In this document: piece after piece, positions 35,099-44,223 of the stretch
Position numbering within the stretch: the first letter of the stretch is position 1
Layout: each line of letters starts with the position of its first letter
NCBI RefSeq assembly: GCF_023617245.1
Contig: NZ_CP067396.1
Location: 1-64,000, forward strand
Source: Lysobacter enzymogenes
GTDB taxonomy: Bacteria; Pseudomonadota; Gammaproteobacteria; Xanthomonadales; Xanthomonadaceae
Reading direction: 5' to 3'
DNA length: 64,000 nucleotides
The notes under the pieces: model-generated
Seen by the model: the letters and a program-made list of their open reading frames with translations, nothing else
Databases searched by the model: none
Told to the model about the DNA's origin: nothing
Translations under genes and position numbers: made by a program

Positions 35099-35962
35099 TC
35101 AGAACGCCAGCACCAGCCGCGCCTGCAGCGCGTCGGCGCGCACGCCTTCGCGCACGCGCAGGTCGTGCGCGTACTGCACCTGCACCTGCGCGGCGTCGTT
35201 GGCCTGGTAGGCCCAGGTCAGCATCGCATTGGTGTCGTTGCGCGCGCCGGCGAGCTGCTCGCCGTGCAGGCGCTCGCGCATGCCGAAGGTCTGTCGCAAG
35301 CTCAGCGCCAGTCGGGTCTTGTCGGAGACGTGATAGCTCAAGTGGCCGATGCCGCGCAGCATCGGCCGCCGGCGCACGTCGGTGCTGCGGTCGGCGGTGT
35401 AGAACTCGGCCTGGCCGATCAGGTCCAGCGACCAGCGGTCGTTGAGCTTGCGCACATAGCCGACTTCCAGGTCCAACGCGTAGCGGTCCTCGCTGACCGC
35501 GAAGCCGCGGTCGCGGTGCTGGCCCAGCGGCAGCGACAGGTAGGCGGCCCAGCCCAGGTATTCGCCGCGGGTCTGGTCGGCGCGCGTCCACAGGGTCGCG
35601 CCGACGCTGGGATTGCCCAGGCCTCGCTCGCGGTAGCCGTCCAGGCCGATGCGCTGGCGCGCGTAGGGCAGGATCACCTCGACGTCGGCGGTGCGGCCGC
35701 CGACCTGGAAATAGTGCATGTAGCGCGCCACGGCGACATCGAGCTCGAGGTCCAGGCCGTCGACGGCCTTGTCGCCGCGCGCGTAGAACGCGTCGGCCCA
35801 GTTGTGCTGGGCGTACAGGGCGAGGATGCGCACGCCCGGCGGCGGCGCGGCGTAGTCGCCCGGATCGGGCAGGCCCGCGGCGGCGGCCGGCAGCGCGCAC
35901 GACAACAGCGCCAGGGAAGCGACGCAGCGCAGCGCGGCGCGGCGGAGCGAGGTGTGGGGCAT
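35099..35962 (-). CDS. Outer-membrane 'MetA-pathway' type beta-barrel protein
   Basis: A 287-residue protein with signal peptide (cleavage after LPAAAA near 29) and alternating amphipathic strands ending in the terminal aromatic ALQARLVLAF. Segments such as YMHYFQVGGRTADVEVILPYARQRIG match the Phenol_MetA_deg (transporter) outer-membrane family often found beside aromatic catabolic genes. It is divergent from an APC permease. It could supply outer-membrane passage for the substrate of the region that follows, which is inference. Confidence 0.75.
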   Translation of the reverse strand: MPHTSLRRAALRCVASLALLSCALPAAAAGLPDPGDYAAPPPGVRILALYAQHNWADAFYARGDKAVDGLDLELDVAVARYMHYFQVGGRTADVEVILPYARQRIGLDGYRERGLGNPSVGATLWTRADQTRGEYLGWAAYLSLPLGQHRDRGFAVSEDRYALDLEVGYVRKLNDRWSLDLIGQAEFYTADRSTDVRRRPMLRGIGHLSYHVSDKTRLALSLRQTFGMRERLHGEQLAGARNDTNAMLTWAYQANDAAQVQVQYAHDLRVREGVRADALQARLVLAF

Positions 35963-36363
35963 GACGGATTCTCCCGGCGGCGGACGCGGCGGACATGGCC
36001 GCCGTGCGATTAGTCCAAAGCCGCGCGCCGGGTTCTTGCGTCTGCGCGCCAGGACAGTTGACTGCGCGTTCCTGCGTTCGCGTCCTGCGTCCTGGCCGGC
36101 CCGGCCGCGCGCTCCTGCGCCGACCCGCGTGCGTGCGCGCAGCCTCGGCCCGCACGCCTGCCCCACGCGTCCGCGCACGTCGGCGCCCGACCGTGCCGAT
36201 ATGCGCGGCGCGCCGTTGGCGCTGGCAGCCAACTGCGCTGGCAGGCAGACGCTAGAAGCCGTTGCGCCGGCTGCGCAGCATCGGTGGCGCCGTCGCATCG
36301 CGCGGCCTGCGTTCCACCGCCGCCGCGACCGCCGGCGGCCCCTGCCCGCGAGGTCCGCCGCGC
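35963..36363. other. Divergent spacer, no clear element
   Basis: A 400-bp GC-rich stretch between the beta-barrel gene and the APC permease. It has repetitive GCGTCCTGCG-type sequence but no recognised promoter, box or gene. Confidence 0.35.
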
Positions 36364-37800
36364 ATGACCGCACCCCCATCCTCTCCCGCCGGCCTGCGCC
36401 AGAACGCGCTCGGCCTGTGGACCATCGTGTTCTTCGTCATCGCCACCAACGGCCCGCTGACCGCGCTGGTCGGCGTGGTCAGCACCGCGATCCTGCTGGG
36501 CAACGGCATCGGCGTGCCGGCGGCGTTCCTGATCGCCGGCGCGATCTACCTGGTCTTCAGCGTCGGCTTCGTCGCCATGGGCCGCTACATCCGCAACGCC
36601 GGCGCGTTCTACGCCTATGTCGCCAACGGCCTGGGCCGGCCGCTGGGCACCGCCGCGGCGTTCCTGGCCATCGTCGCCTACGCCGGACTGCAGTTCGCCT
36701 GCTACGGCCTGATCGGCTTCTTCGGCGCCAACGCGTTGGCCGGCTGGGGGCTGGCGCTGCCGTGGTGGGTGGTGGGGCTGGCGGTGGCGGCGCTGGTGCA
36801 GCTGTGCAGCATCCGCAACGTGGTGTTCAACGGCCGCTTCCTCGGCCTGCTGATGCTGGCGGAACTGGCGGTGGTGGTGGTCTTCGACGTGGCGGTGCTG
36901 GCGCACGGCGGGCCGGAGGGCTTCAGCCTGGCCTCGTTCCAGCCCGAGCACGTGCTGGTGCCGGGGCTGGGCGCGACGTTCGTGTTCGTCGCCGGCTCGT
37001 TCATGGGCTTCGAGACCACTGCGATCTACGCCGAAGAAGCGCGCGAGCCCGAGCGCACGGTGCCTGCGGCGACCTATATCGCGGTGGTGCTGATCGCGGT
37101 CACGCTGACCCTGTCCTCGTGGCTGCTGATCGTCAGTTTCGGGCCCTCGCAGGTGCTCGCGGCCGCGGCCAAGGACCCCGGCGGGCTGTGGTTCGACCGC
37201 GCCGGCTTGCTGGTCGGGCCGCTGCTCGGCGACGCGATCAACGTGTTGCTGATCACCAGCCTGTTCGCGGTGATCCTGAGCTTCCAGAACACGCTCTCGC
37301 GCTACCTGTTCGCGTTGGCGCGCGAAGGGCTGATGCCGGCCGCGTTCGCGCGCACCCATGCGCGCCACCGCACCCCGCACCTGGCCGGCTATGCGTTGAC
37401 CGCGCTGGTGGTCGCGCTGCTGCTGCTGTGCGGGTTGGCCGGCGCCGATCCGATGACCCTGGTGCTGCCGCTGGGCAGCGCGCCGGCGGCGCTGGGCATC
37501 CTCGCCGTGCAGGCGCTGACCTCGCTGGCGGTGATCGGCTTCTTCCGCCGCCAGCCGCGCCACACCAACCTGTGGCAGCGCCTGATCGCGCCGGCGCTGA
37601 GCGGTGCGGCGATGCTGGTCGGGGTCGCGCTGATCGTGCGCAACATGCATTTGCTGACCGGCGGCGAATCGGTGTTCAACACGCTGATCCCGCTGGGCAT
37701 GCTCGGGGTCGGTCTGGCCGGGCTCGGCCTGGCGCTGTGGCTGCGCAGCCACCGGCCGGAGCGTTACGCGCGGCTGGCGCGCTTGCTCGAGGAGGTGTGA
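36364..37800 (+). CDS. APC-family amino acid/amine permease (first copy)
   Basis: A 478-residue inner-membrane transporter with about 12 helices. The hallmark N-terminal FVIATNGPLTALVGVV and the segment GFETTAIYAEEAREPERTVPAATY are typical of the APC superfamily. The start at 36364 is chosen because the upstream frame lacks hydrophobicity. A clear paralogue lies at 48843, with the same segments (LGNGIGV, AIYAEEAR, QNTLSRYLFALAREG). The two bracket the catabolic region, suggesting two related substrates such as aromatic amines or amino acids. Confidence 0.88.
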   Translation: MTAPPSSPAGLRQNALGLWTIVFFVIATNGPLTALVGVVSTAILLGNGIGVPAAFLIAGAIYLVFSVGFVAMGRYIRNAGAFYAYVANGLGRPLGTAAAFLAIVAYAGLQFACYGLIGFFGANALAGWGLALPWWVVGLAVAALVQLCSIRNVVFNGRFLGLLMLAELAVVVVFDVAVLAHGGPEGFSLASFQPEHVLVPGLGATFVFVAGSFMGFETTAIYAEEAREPERTVPAATYIAVVLIAVTLTLSSWLLIVSFGPSQVLAAAAKDPGGLWFDRAGLLVGPLLGDAINVLLITSLFAVILSFQNTLSRYLFALAREGLMPAAFARTHARHRTPHLAGYALTALVVALLLLCGLAGADPMTLVLPLGSAPAALGILAVQALTSLAVIGFFRRQPRHTNLWQRLIAPALSGAAMLVGVALIVRNMHLLTGGESVFNTLIPLGMLGVGLAGLGLALWLRSHRPERYARLARLLEEV

Positions 37801-37821
37801 GCGCCGTGGCGCTCACACCGC

Positions 37822-38817
37822 TCACACCGCAGCCACCGCGAGCGCGCGGCTGCGGTACTGGCGCGGCGAGCAGTCGTAGCGGCGTTTGAAGATGCGGCTG
37901 AAGTGGGTGGAGTCGGTGAAGCCCCAGCGATAGGCCAGCTCGGTGATCGAGCGCGAAGTCAGGGCCGGATCGCCGAGGTTGCTGGCGGCGCGTTCCAGCC
38001 GCCGGTGCAGGATGTAGCGGCTGACGCTTTCGTCGCTTTCCTCGAACAGCCGGTGCAGCTGGCGCAGCGAGGTGCCGAGTTGGCGCGCGACCAGCTTCGG
38101 GCCCAGACAGGGGTCGGGCAGGCATTCGTCGATCAGGCGGCAGGCGCGTTCGCGCAACGCCGCCGCCGGAGTGCCCGCTTCGGCATCGGCCTCGCCATGC
38201 GGGCGCGCCGCTTTCCAGGCCGGCGCGAGCAGCTGCAGCAGGGCTTCCTGCAGCGCGGCGCCTTCCTCGCCGCAGGTCGCGTGCGCGGGCAGGGTGCTGT
38301 CGGCGAGTTGCTCGACCAGGCCGCGCAACAGCCGCGCGCTGAGGCTGCCGGCGCCGATCTTGCCGAAGCTGCGCGCCGCGCCCCGCAGGCTGCGGCACAC
38401 GCGGCTGCGCTCCAGGTGCAGCGACGCGTGCTCCATCAGGCCTTGCGGCAGGATCTCGCAACTGCGGGTGGGATCGATCAGCGCCAGGCTGCCCGGACTC
38501 AATTCCGTGGTCTCGCCGTCCTGGCGGATGCGCGAGCGGCCGTAGGTCTGCATGACCAGGAAGCAGTAACGATCGTCGAGGCGGTCGCCGCCGGGCGCGC
38601 GGTAGAGCAGGCGCGCCGCATTGGTGCGGATGCGCGCCAGCCGCAGTTCGGCGAAATCGCGGTAGCGCAGGTCGCCGATGAACAGCGAATGCTCGTGCGC
38701 GGGCTGGGTCTCGAACAGGCCGCATACGCCCTGCAGCGAGCGGCTCCAGGTATCGATGTCGTGGGTACTGCAGACCTGCTGGAACACGCGCCGTCTCCGC
38801 TGCGTCGCCGCGAACAT
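37822..38817 (-). CDS. AraC-family regulator, FeaR-like
   Basis: A 331-residue regulator with an N-terminal sensor domain (HSLFIGDLRYRDFAELRLARIRTNAARL) and two HTH motifs at 230-325 (LVARQLGTSLRQLHRLFEE and ITELAYRWGFTDSTHFSRIFKRRY). The N-terminal pattern and the neighbour aldehyde dehydrogenase fit FeaR, which in E. coli activates amine oxidase and phenylacetaldehyde dehydrogenase. It is transcribed in the same direction as the aldehyde dehydrogenase, cupin and oxidase genes upstream of it. The assignment is by similarity and context. Confidence 0.75.
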   Translation of the reverse strand: MFAATQRRRRVFQQVCSTHDIDTWSRSLQGVCGLFETQPAHEHSLFIGDLRYRDFAELRLARIRTNAARLLYRAPGGDRLDDRYCFLVMQTYGRSRIRQDGETTELSPGSLALIDPTRSCEILPQGLMEHASLHLERSRVCRSLRGAARSFGKIGAGSLSARLLRGLVEQLADSTLPAHATCGEEGAALQEALLQLLAPAWKAARPHGEADAEAGTPAAALRERACRLIDECLPDPCLGPKLVARQLGTSLRQLHRLFEESDESVSRYILHRRLERAASNLGDPALTSRSITELAYRWGFTDSTHFSRIFKRRYDCSPRQYRSRALAVAAV

Positions 38818-38966
38818 GCGGCCCTTGCGAGCCTAGAAGAAGGCTCGCCGCCCGCGCATACCGCGACGCAGCAAAATCGCCATGTTCAGCCGTTTCGCGC
38901 GCGTTTTTCTGACCCGTCCTATGTCGCCGGGGCGGGACGGAGGCCGCCGCGCGAGCGGCCCGCGGC

Positions 38967-40454
38967 TCAGTAGCGGATCATCACCGACTTGAGTTCGGTG
39001 TAGTCGTCGACGAACGCCGCGCCGAATTCGCGGCCGACGCCGGATTGCTTCGCGCCGCCGAACGGCACCGCCGGATCGAGCAGGGTGTGCATGTTGATCC
39101 ACACGGTGCCCGCGCGCACCTGCGGCACCAGCCGCAGCGCCTTGGCGATGTCCTGCGTCCACACGCTCGCGGCCAGGCCGTACGGCGTGCCGTTGAGCAG
39201 GTCCGGCAGTTCGTCCTCGTCGTCGTAAGCGAGGAAGGTGCCGATCGGGCCGAAGGTCTCCTGGTGCAGCAGCGGCGCGTCGGCGCGGTCCACGCGCAGC
39301 GCGGTCGGGGCGACGAAGAAGCCGGGCCGGTCGAGGGTTTCGCCGCCGCAGACGATCCGGGTGCCGTCGCCGCGCGCCTGGCGGAACAGCGCGGCGATCT
39401 TGTCCAGGTGCGGGCGGTTGGCGAGCGGGCCGAACTGGGTCGCCGGGTCCATCGGGTCGCCGATGCGCAGCGTGCGCAAGGTCGCGGCCAGGGCTTCGAG
39501 AGTCTCGTCGATGCGCGAGCGGTGGATGAAGAAGCGCTCGCCCGCGGCGCAGATCTGGCCCTGGTGCAGGAAGCCGGCTTCCATGATCCCGCCGAGCATG
39601 CGTTCGATCGGCACGTCGGGCAGGAACGCGACCGGGTTCTTGCCGCCCAGTTCCAGCGTGGTGCGCACCAGGCGCCCGTCGAACGCCGCGCGGCCGACCT
39701 GCAGGCCGGTCGCGACCGAGCCGGTGAAGCTGATCTTGGCGATGCCCGGATGCGCGCACAGCAGGCGCCCGCTGTCGCCGCCGCCGCAGACCACGTTGAG
39801 CGCGCCGGGCGGGATGCCGGCTTCGAGCGCGAGCTCGGCGATGCGCAGCATCGTCAGCGGGGTGAACTCGCTGGGCTTGATCACGCTGGTGCAGCCGGTC
39901 GCCAGGGCCGAGGCGAACTTCCACACCGCGATCAGGATCGAGAAGTTCCACGGCACGATGCCGGCGACCGCGCCGACCGGCTCGCGCCGGGTGAAGGCGG
40001 TGTAGCGCTCGTCGTGGAACGAGGGAATCGACGGCGCGATGGTTTCCCCGTGCAGGCGGGTGGCCGCGCCGGCGTAGTGGCGCAGGAACGCCGCCGCCTG
40101 GGCGATCTCGAACCCGCGCGCCAGCCCCAGCAGCTTGCCCGACTGCAGGGTTTCGATCTGCGCCAGCTCGTCGCCGTGCGCTTCGATCAGGTCGGCCAGC
40201 CGCAGCAGGCAGTGCGCGCGTTGCGCCGGCATCGCGCGGCCCCAGTCGCCGGCGAACGCGCGCTGCGCCGCGGCGACCGCGGCGTCGATCTCGGCCGCGC
40301 CGGCGGCGGCGACTTCGGCGATCGGCTCGGCCGTGGCCGGATCGACGATCGCCAGGCGCGCGCCGTCGCCCGGCACGGCGCGGCCGTCGATGAAATGGCC
40401 GTGCGCGCGTTGCAGGAACGCGGCGACTTCGGGCAGCAGGTCGGGTCGGGCCAT
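38967..40454 (-). CDS. NAD(P)-dependent aldehyde dehydrogenase
   Basis: A 495-residue ALDH oxidising an aldehyde to the acid. Oxyanion Asn in VPWNFSILIAVWK near 165, the TLELGGKNP Glu near 265, and the catalytic Cys in GQICAAGERFF near 301 are all present. The final FGPIGTFLAYDDEDE motif follows. Similar to FeaB/phenylacetaldehyde-type and PuuC-type enzymes. It sits between the cupin and the FeaR-like regulator, downstream of the PuuB-like oxidase whose product would be an aldehyde. The substrate is inferred. Confidence 0.9.
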   Translation of the reverse strand: MARPDLLPEVAAFLQRAHGHFIDGRAVPGDGARLAIVDPATAEPIAEVAAAGAAEIDAAVAAAQRAFAGDWGRAMPAQRAHCLLRLADLIEAHGDELAQIETLQSGKLLGLARGFEIAQAAAFLRHYAGAATRLHGETIAPSIPSFHDERYTAFTRREPVGAVAGIVPWNFSILIAVWKFASALATGCTSVIKPSEFTPLTMLRIAELALEAGIPPGALNVVCGGGDSGRLLCAHPGIAKISFTGSVATGLQVGRAAFDGRLVRTTLELGGKNPVAFLPDVPIERMLGGIMEAGFLHQGQICAAGERFFIHRSRIDETLEALAATLRTLRIGDPMDPATQFGPLANRPHLDKIAALFRQARGDGTRIVCGGETLDRPGFFVAPTALRVDRADAPLLHQETFGPIGTFLAYDDEDELPDLLNGTPYGLAASVWTQDIAKALRLVPQVRAGTVWINMHTLLDPAVPFGGAKQSGVGREFGAAFVDDYTELKSVMIRY

Positions 40455-40558
40455 GGCATCGTCTCGTAGGAATCGAAAGGTGAAGAACCCGCGGCGCCGG
40501 GAGTCCGGCCGCCGCGGGACTGCGCGCGATGGCGCGGCCGGCGCGCGCCGCCGCGATC

Positions 40559-40924
40559 TCAGGCGACTGCGACGTAGTGCTTGACGAACTCGTCGCTGAG
40601 GATCTCCCACACCGTCGAGGTGCCCTTGGCGACGAACCAGCCGTCGCCGGCGCGGTAGCGGGTGGTCGTGCCGGTGGATTCGTCGGTCAGCGCGACTTCG
40701 CCGGCGACCACCACCGCGTGCTCGGCGAACGGATAGACCAGGCGGAACTTGCCGCGGGTGGCGCCGAAGTAGCCGGCGCTGAGCGCATCGGTCGGCGCGC
40801 CGTAAGTCATGCGGCCGTACGCGCGCACCTCGCCTTCCAGCGGCTGCGAGCCGAGGTCGGCGACGGTGCCCCACGGGTCCAGCGCCTCGATGCTCAGGCC
40901 GCGTTCGATCGGAGTCATGCTCAT
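40559..40924 (-). CDS. Small cupin-domain protein
   Basis: A 121-residue protein. The cupin barrel is at about 55-115 (KFRLVYPFAEHAVVVAGEVALTDE, then YRAGDGWFVAKGTSTVWEIL). It belongs to the DUF861/EutQ-like single cupins often found beside amine oxidases, with unclear role. It lies 32 bases after the oxidase gene stop and 104 before the dehydrogenase start, so all three are probably one operon. Confidence 0.8.
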   Translation of the reverse strand: MSMTPIERGLSIEALDPWGTVADLGSQPLEGEVRAYGRMTYGAPTDALSAGYFGATRGKFRLVYPFAEHAVVVAGEVALTDESTGTTTRYRAGDGWFVAKGTSTVWEILSDEFVKHYVAVA

Positions 40925-40956
40925 GTTGCGATTGCCTCGGGAAGTGAAGAAGAAAG

Positions 40957-42279
40957 TCAGCGCCGGCCGTTCCAATAGCCCGACAGCTGGTGCCAGCTCT
41001 TGCCGAGCGTGCAGATCAGCGGACGCAGCTGGTCCTTGGCGTGGACGCTGGCGCGCGAGACCGAGCTCAGCAGCGCATAGCGCGGCGAACCGCCGAGGAT
41101 GCCTTCGGACAGCACCTGGCAGACGATGTGGCTGGGGGTGACGCCGAACCCGGAATAGCCCTGGACGAAGAACGCGTTCGGCCGACCCGGCAGCGAGCCG
41201 ATCTGCGGGAACAGGTTCGGCGACAGCGCCATCGGCCCGCCCCAGGCCAGGTCGATCGCCACGTCCTTGAGGTACGGGAACACCTTGAGCATCAGCCGCC
41301 GGTTCCATTGCTTCAGGTCGCGCGGGATGTGTTCGACGATCGGCGTGGCGGAGCCGAACAGCAGGCGGTTCTCGCGGGTCACGCGGAAATAATCGATGAC
41401 CGGGCGGATGTCGCTGTAGGCGCCGCGGATAGGGCTGATGCGTTCGATCAGCTCGTCCGGCAGCGGTTCGGTCATCAGCTGGAAGGCGTAGGTGTTGATG
41501 GTCGAGCGGTGCAGCTCCGGCTCCAGGCCGTTGAGGAAGCTGTCGCAGGCCCACAGCAGTTTCTGCGCGCGCACCGAGCCCTTGGCGGTGCGCACGCGGA
41601 TGCGTTCGCCGTACTCGACCTGCAGCGCCGGGCTGTGTTCGAAGATGCGCGCGCCGTGGCCGGCCAGCGCCTGCGCTTCGCCGAGCAGCAGGTTGAGCGA
41701 GTGGACGTGGCCGCCGCCCATGTGCAGCAGCGCGCTGCCGTAGGCCTGCGAGCCGATGATCGAGCGGACTTCCGCGCCTTCCAGGTAGCGGATGTCCTGG
41801 TCCGGGCTCAGCGCCTTGAACTCTTTTTCCCAGGCGCGCAGGGTCTTGGCCTGGCGCGCGTTGAAGCCGAGGTAGCCGTAGCCGTGGTGGAAGTCGGCGT
41901 CGATGCCGTAGCGCCGGATGCGCGACTGGATGATCGCCGCGCCCTGGTCGCTGATGGCGAAGATCGCGCGCACGCCGTCTTCGCCGACGTCCTTCTTGAT
42001 CGCGTCGAGGTCGTGGCCGATGCCGGCCATGATCTGGCCGCCGTTGCGTCCCGTGCCGCCGAAGCCCAGGTGGCGCGCTTCCAGCACCACCACGTCGGTG
42101 ACGCCGCGCTCGGCGAGTTCCAGCGCGGTGTTGATGCCGGAGAAGCCGCCGCCGATGACGACCACGTCGGCGTCGATGTCCTGTTCCAGCGACGGGAAGC
42201 GCAGGTCGTATTTCTTGGTCGCGGTGTAGTAAGTGGGGGTTTCGTCGCTATGCATCGGCGGCGGCAGCAGGTCGGCCAA
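40957..42279 (-). CDS. FAD-dependent amine oxidoreductase, PuuB-like
   Basis: A 440-residue DAO-type flavoenzyme. Dinucleotide-binding VVVIGGGFSGINTALELAE at about 39-57. The segments LGFGGTGRNGGQIMAGIGHDLD, GGGHVHSLNLLLGEAQAL and GYSGFGVTPSHI match gamma-glutamylputrescine oxidase PuuB. PuuB oxidises the amine to an aldehyde with H2O2 release. The alternative ATG at 42255 would trim 8 residues. With the adjacent aldehyde dehydrogenase this gives a two-step amine-to-acid pathway. The true amine (putrescine-type or aromatic) is not settled. Confidence 0.83.
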   Translation of the reverse strand: MADLLPPPMHSDETPTYYTATKKYDLRFPSLEQDIDADVVVIGGGFSGINTALELAERGVTDVVVLEARHLGFGGTGRNGGQIMAGIGHDLDAIKKDVGEDGVRAIFAISDQGAAIIQSRIRRYGIDADFHHGYGYLGFNARQAKTLRAWEKEFKALSPDQDIRYLEGAEVRSIIGSQAYGSALLHMGGGHVHSLNLLLGEAQALAGHGARIFEHSPALQVEYGERIRVRTAKGSVRAQKLLWACDSFLNGLEPELHRSTINTYAFQLMTEPLPDELIERISPIRGAYSDIRPVIDYFRVTRENRLLFGSATPIVEHIPRDLKQWNRRLMLKVFPYLKDVAIDLAWGGPMALSPNLFPQIGSLPGRPNAFFVQGYSGFGVTPSHIVCQVLSEGILGGSPRYALLSSVSRASVHAKDQLRPLICTLGKSWHQLSGYWNGRR

Positions 42280-42375
42280 GGTGTCGGGCCGATGGTCGCG
42301 GCGACGCGGCCGGCGGTCTCGCCTTTGCGTGCCCGCGCGCCTGTCCCTGCGCGCCAGCGCGGCGGCGGCGTGCGC

Positions 42376-43116
42376 TCAGTCGAGCAGGGCGGCGAGGAAT
42401 TCGCCGGCGCCGGCATGGCCGCAGCGGCGGTAGGCGCGCTGGCGGTAGGTCAGCACGCTGGCCGCGCCGATCGCCAGCTCCGCGCCGATCTGCGCGGCGC
42501 TGCGCCCGCTCAGGGTGCGCGCGACGATCTGCCGCTCGCGCGCGCTCAGCGCCGGATAGGCCGCGCGCAGCCGCGCTTCCAGGCGCGCGAGCGGATCCGG
42601 CGCGGGCGGCGGCGGCTCGCGCCGGCTGAGCGCGGCCATCGCCAGCGAGCCCAGCGCCGCCAGCGCGCGCGCCGGCTCGCCGCGCGCGTGCGGGCCGCGA
42701 TAGAAATTCAGCACCAGGCGCTCGTCGCCGCGCTGCCAGCCGAAGCAGACCTTGTCGGCGAACGCGGGCCGGCGAAAGCAGGTGTCGCGGTAGTCGCCGG
42801 CGGGAATCTGCGCGGCGCGCACGACCCGCACGAAACCGCGCGCCTGGCCGGCGTCGCCGCGGTTTAGCGGATCGAGCCGGTAGTAGCGCTGCGCATAGCC
42901 GCGGGCGCGCTCCTGCGCGTCCTCGCGGTCGCTGCATGAGAGCAGGGCTTGCGGCGCGGCGTCGGCGCTGACGCGATAGGCGAACACTTCCTCGACCGCG
43001 TCCAGGCGCCGGGCCGAGCCGAGCAGCACCGCGCCGAAACGCGCGCCGCCGGCCGCGGCCAGCACGCTCGCGCCGAGTTCCGGGTCCAGCGGTGCGTCGA
43101 GATCGCGGCTGCGCAT
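42376..43116 (-). CDS. LuxR-family transcriptional regulator
   Basis: A 246-residue protein. The C-terminal LuxR HTH is at about 180-235 (LSARERQIVARTLSGRSAAQIGAELAIGAASVLTYRQRAYRR). The N-terminal domain (1-170) is of unknown fold with HARGEPARALAALGSLAMAAL. It is upstream of the PuuB-like gene in the same direction and divergent from the MBL-headed operon, so it could govern either. The ATG at 43116 is chosen because upstream frame extension is low-quality. Confidence 0.75.
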   Translation of the reverse strand: MRSRDLDAPLDPELGASVLAAAGGARFGAVLLGSARRLDAVEEVFAYRVSADAAPQALLSCSDREDAQERARGYAQRYYRLDPLNRGDAGQARGFVRVVRAAQIPAGDYRDTCFRRPAFADKVCFGWQRGDERLVLNFYRGPHARGEPARALAALGSLAMAALSRREPPPPAPDPLARLEARLRAAYPALSARERQIVARTLSGRSAAQIGAELAIGAASVLTYRQRAYRRCGHAGAGEFLAALLD

Positions 43117-43259
43117 GTACGGTCCGGCCGGCGGAAGACCGGGCGACGATAAGCGCGCCGCGCCGGCGCTGTCCATCGATCTGTGGACAGACGGCACGCC
43201 GCGGCGCGCGCATCCTCGGCGCAGGCCGGCGCGGCGCCGGAATCCTTCGGAGCGATCCC
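43117..43259. other. Divergent spacer with a near DnaA box
   Basis: A 143-bp regulatory region between the LuxR gene and the homogentisate operon. TGTGGACAG at 43182-43190 is one base from a DnaA box on the minus strand. Probably coincidental. Confidence 0.3.
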
Positions 43260-44219
43260 ATGAGCAAGCCTTTCGCCTCGTCCACCGATCTGGCGGCGAA
43301 GACCGAAACCCTGGAAGTCCTCGCCGACGGCGTCTACGCGCTGACCGCCGAGGGCGACCCCAACGTCGGCGCGTTCGAGGGCGAGGATTTCCTGGTCTGC
43401 ATCGAAGCGCGCGCCACGCCCGCGGCGGCGCGCGACTGGCTGGCGCGCCTGCGCGAGCACACCGACAAGCCGGTGCGCTATCTGGTGCTCACCCACTACC
43501 ACGCAGTGCGCGTTTTAGGTGCCAGCGCCTTCGATGCCGAACACATCGTCGCCAGCGAGACCACGCGCAAGCTGATCGAAGAACGCGGCGAGCAAGACTG
43601 GGCCAGCGAACTGGGCCGGATGCCGCGCCTGTTCAAGCAAGCCGAAGGCGTGCCCGGCCTGACCTGGCCGACCCAGACCTTCGCCGAGCGCCACCGCATC
43701 GAACTGGGCGGCGACCGCGGCGCGCTGGAACTGCAGTTCTGCGGCCGCGGCCACACCGCCGGCGACATCGTGGTCTGGCACGACAAGAGCAAGACCCTGT
43801 TCGCCGGCGACCTGGTCGAGGCCGAGGCGGCGCTGTACACCGGCGATGCGTTCCACTTCGACTGGAGCGGGGCGACGCTGGACCGGGTCAAGGCGTTTCG
43901 CGCGCAGATCCTGGTCGGCGGCCGCGGCCGGGTCGCGCGCGGGACCGAGGCCTGCGACGCGGCGATCGAGCAGACCCGCGAATTCCTGCGCACGATGATC
44001 GCCCAGGTCGGCCGCGTGCACGCCGCCGGCGGCGGCCTGCGCGAGGCGTTCGCGGCCGCCCACGATGCGCTCGCGCCGAAGTTCGGGCGCTGGCCGATCT
44101 TCGAACACTGCCTGCCGTTCGACGTGCAGCGGGTGTGGGACGAACTCGACGGCATCGACTGGCCGCGCATCTGGACGATGGAGCGCGACCGCGAGGTCTG
44201 GGCGCAACTGCAGGACTGA
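43260..44219 (+). CDS. MBL-fold protein with altered zinc site
   Basis: A 319-residue metallo-beta-lactamase-fold protein (MSKPFASSTDLAAK). The usual HxHxDH reads HYHAVR at 79-84, so the Asp and last His are Val and Arg. The later GRGHTAGD (His near 165) and FAGDLVE (Asp near 184) are kept. It probably binds one metal at most or works differently. It opens the homogentisate operon four bases before the hydroxylase gene. I recall a related family in homogentisate gene clusters of Xanthomonadaceae, but its reaction is not known to me. Confidence 0.83.
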   Translation: MSKPFASSTDLAAKTETLEVLADGVYALTAEGDPNVGAFEGEDFLVCIEARATPAAARDWLARLREHTDKPVRYLVLTHYHAVRVLGASAFDAEHIVASETTRKLIEERGEQDWASELGRMPRLFKQAEGVPGLTWPTQTFAERHRIELGGDRGALELQFCGRGHTAGDIVVWHDKSKTLFAGDLVEAEAALYTGDAFHFDWSGATLDRVKAFRAQILVGGRGRVARGTEACDAAIEQTREFLRTMIAQVGRVHAAGGGLREAFAAAHDALAPKFGRWPIFEHCLPFDVQRVWDELDGIDWPRIWTMERDREVWAQLQD

Positions 44220-44223
44220 CGCC

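Noticed and set aside
36010..37752. Long minus-strand frame opposite the APC permease
   Set aside because: Gln/Arg/His-rich antisense of a clear membrane protein.
43182..43190. DnaA box before the homogentisate operon
   Set aside because: TGTGGACAG has one mismatch and is alone. Likely chance.
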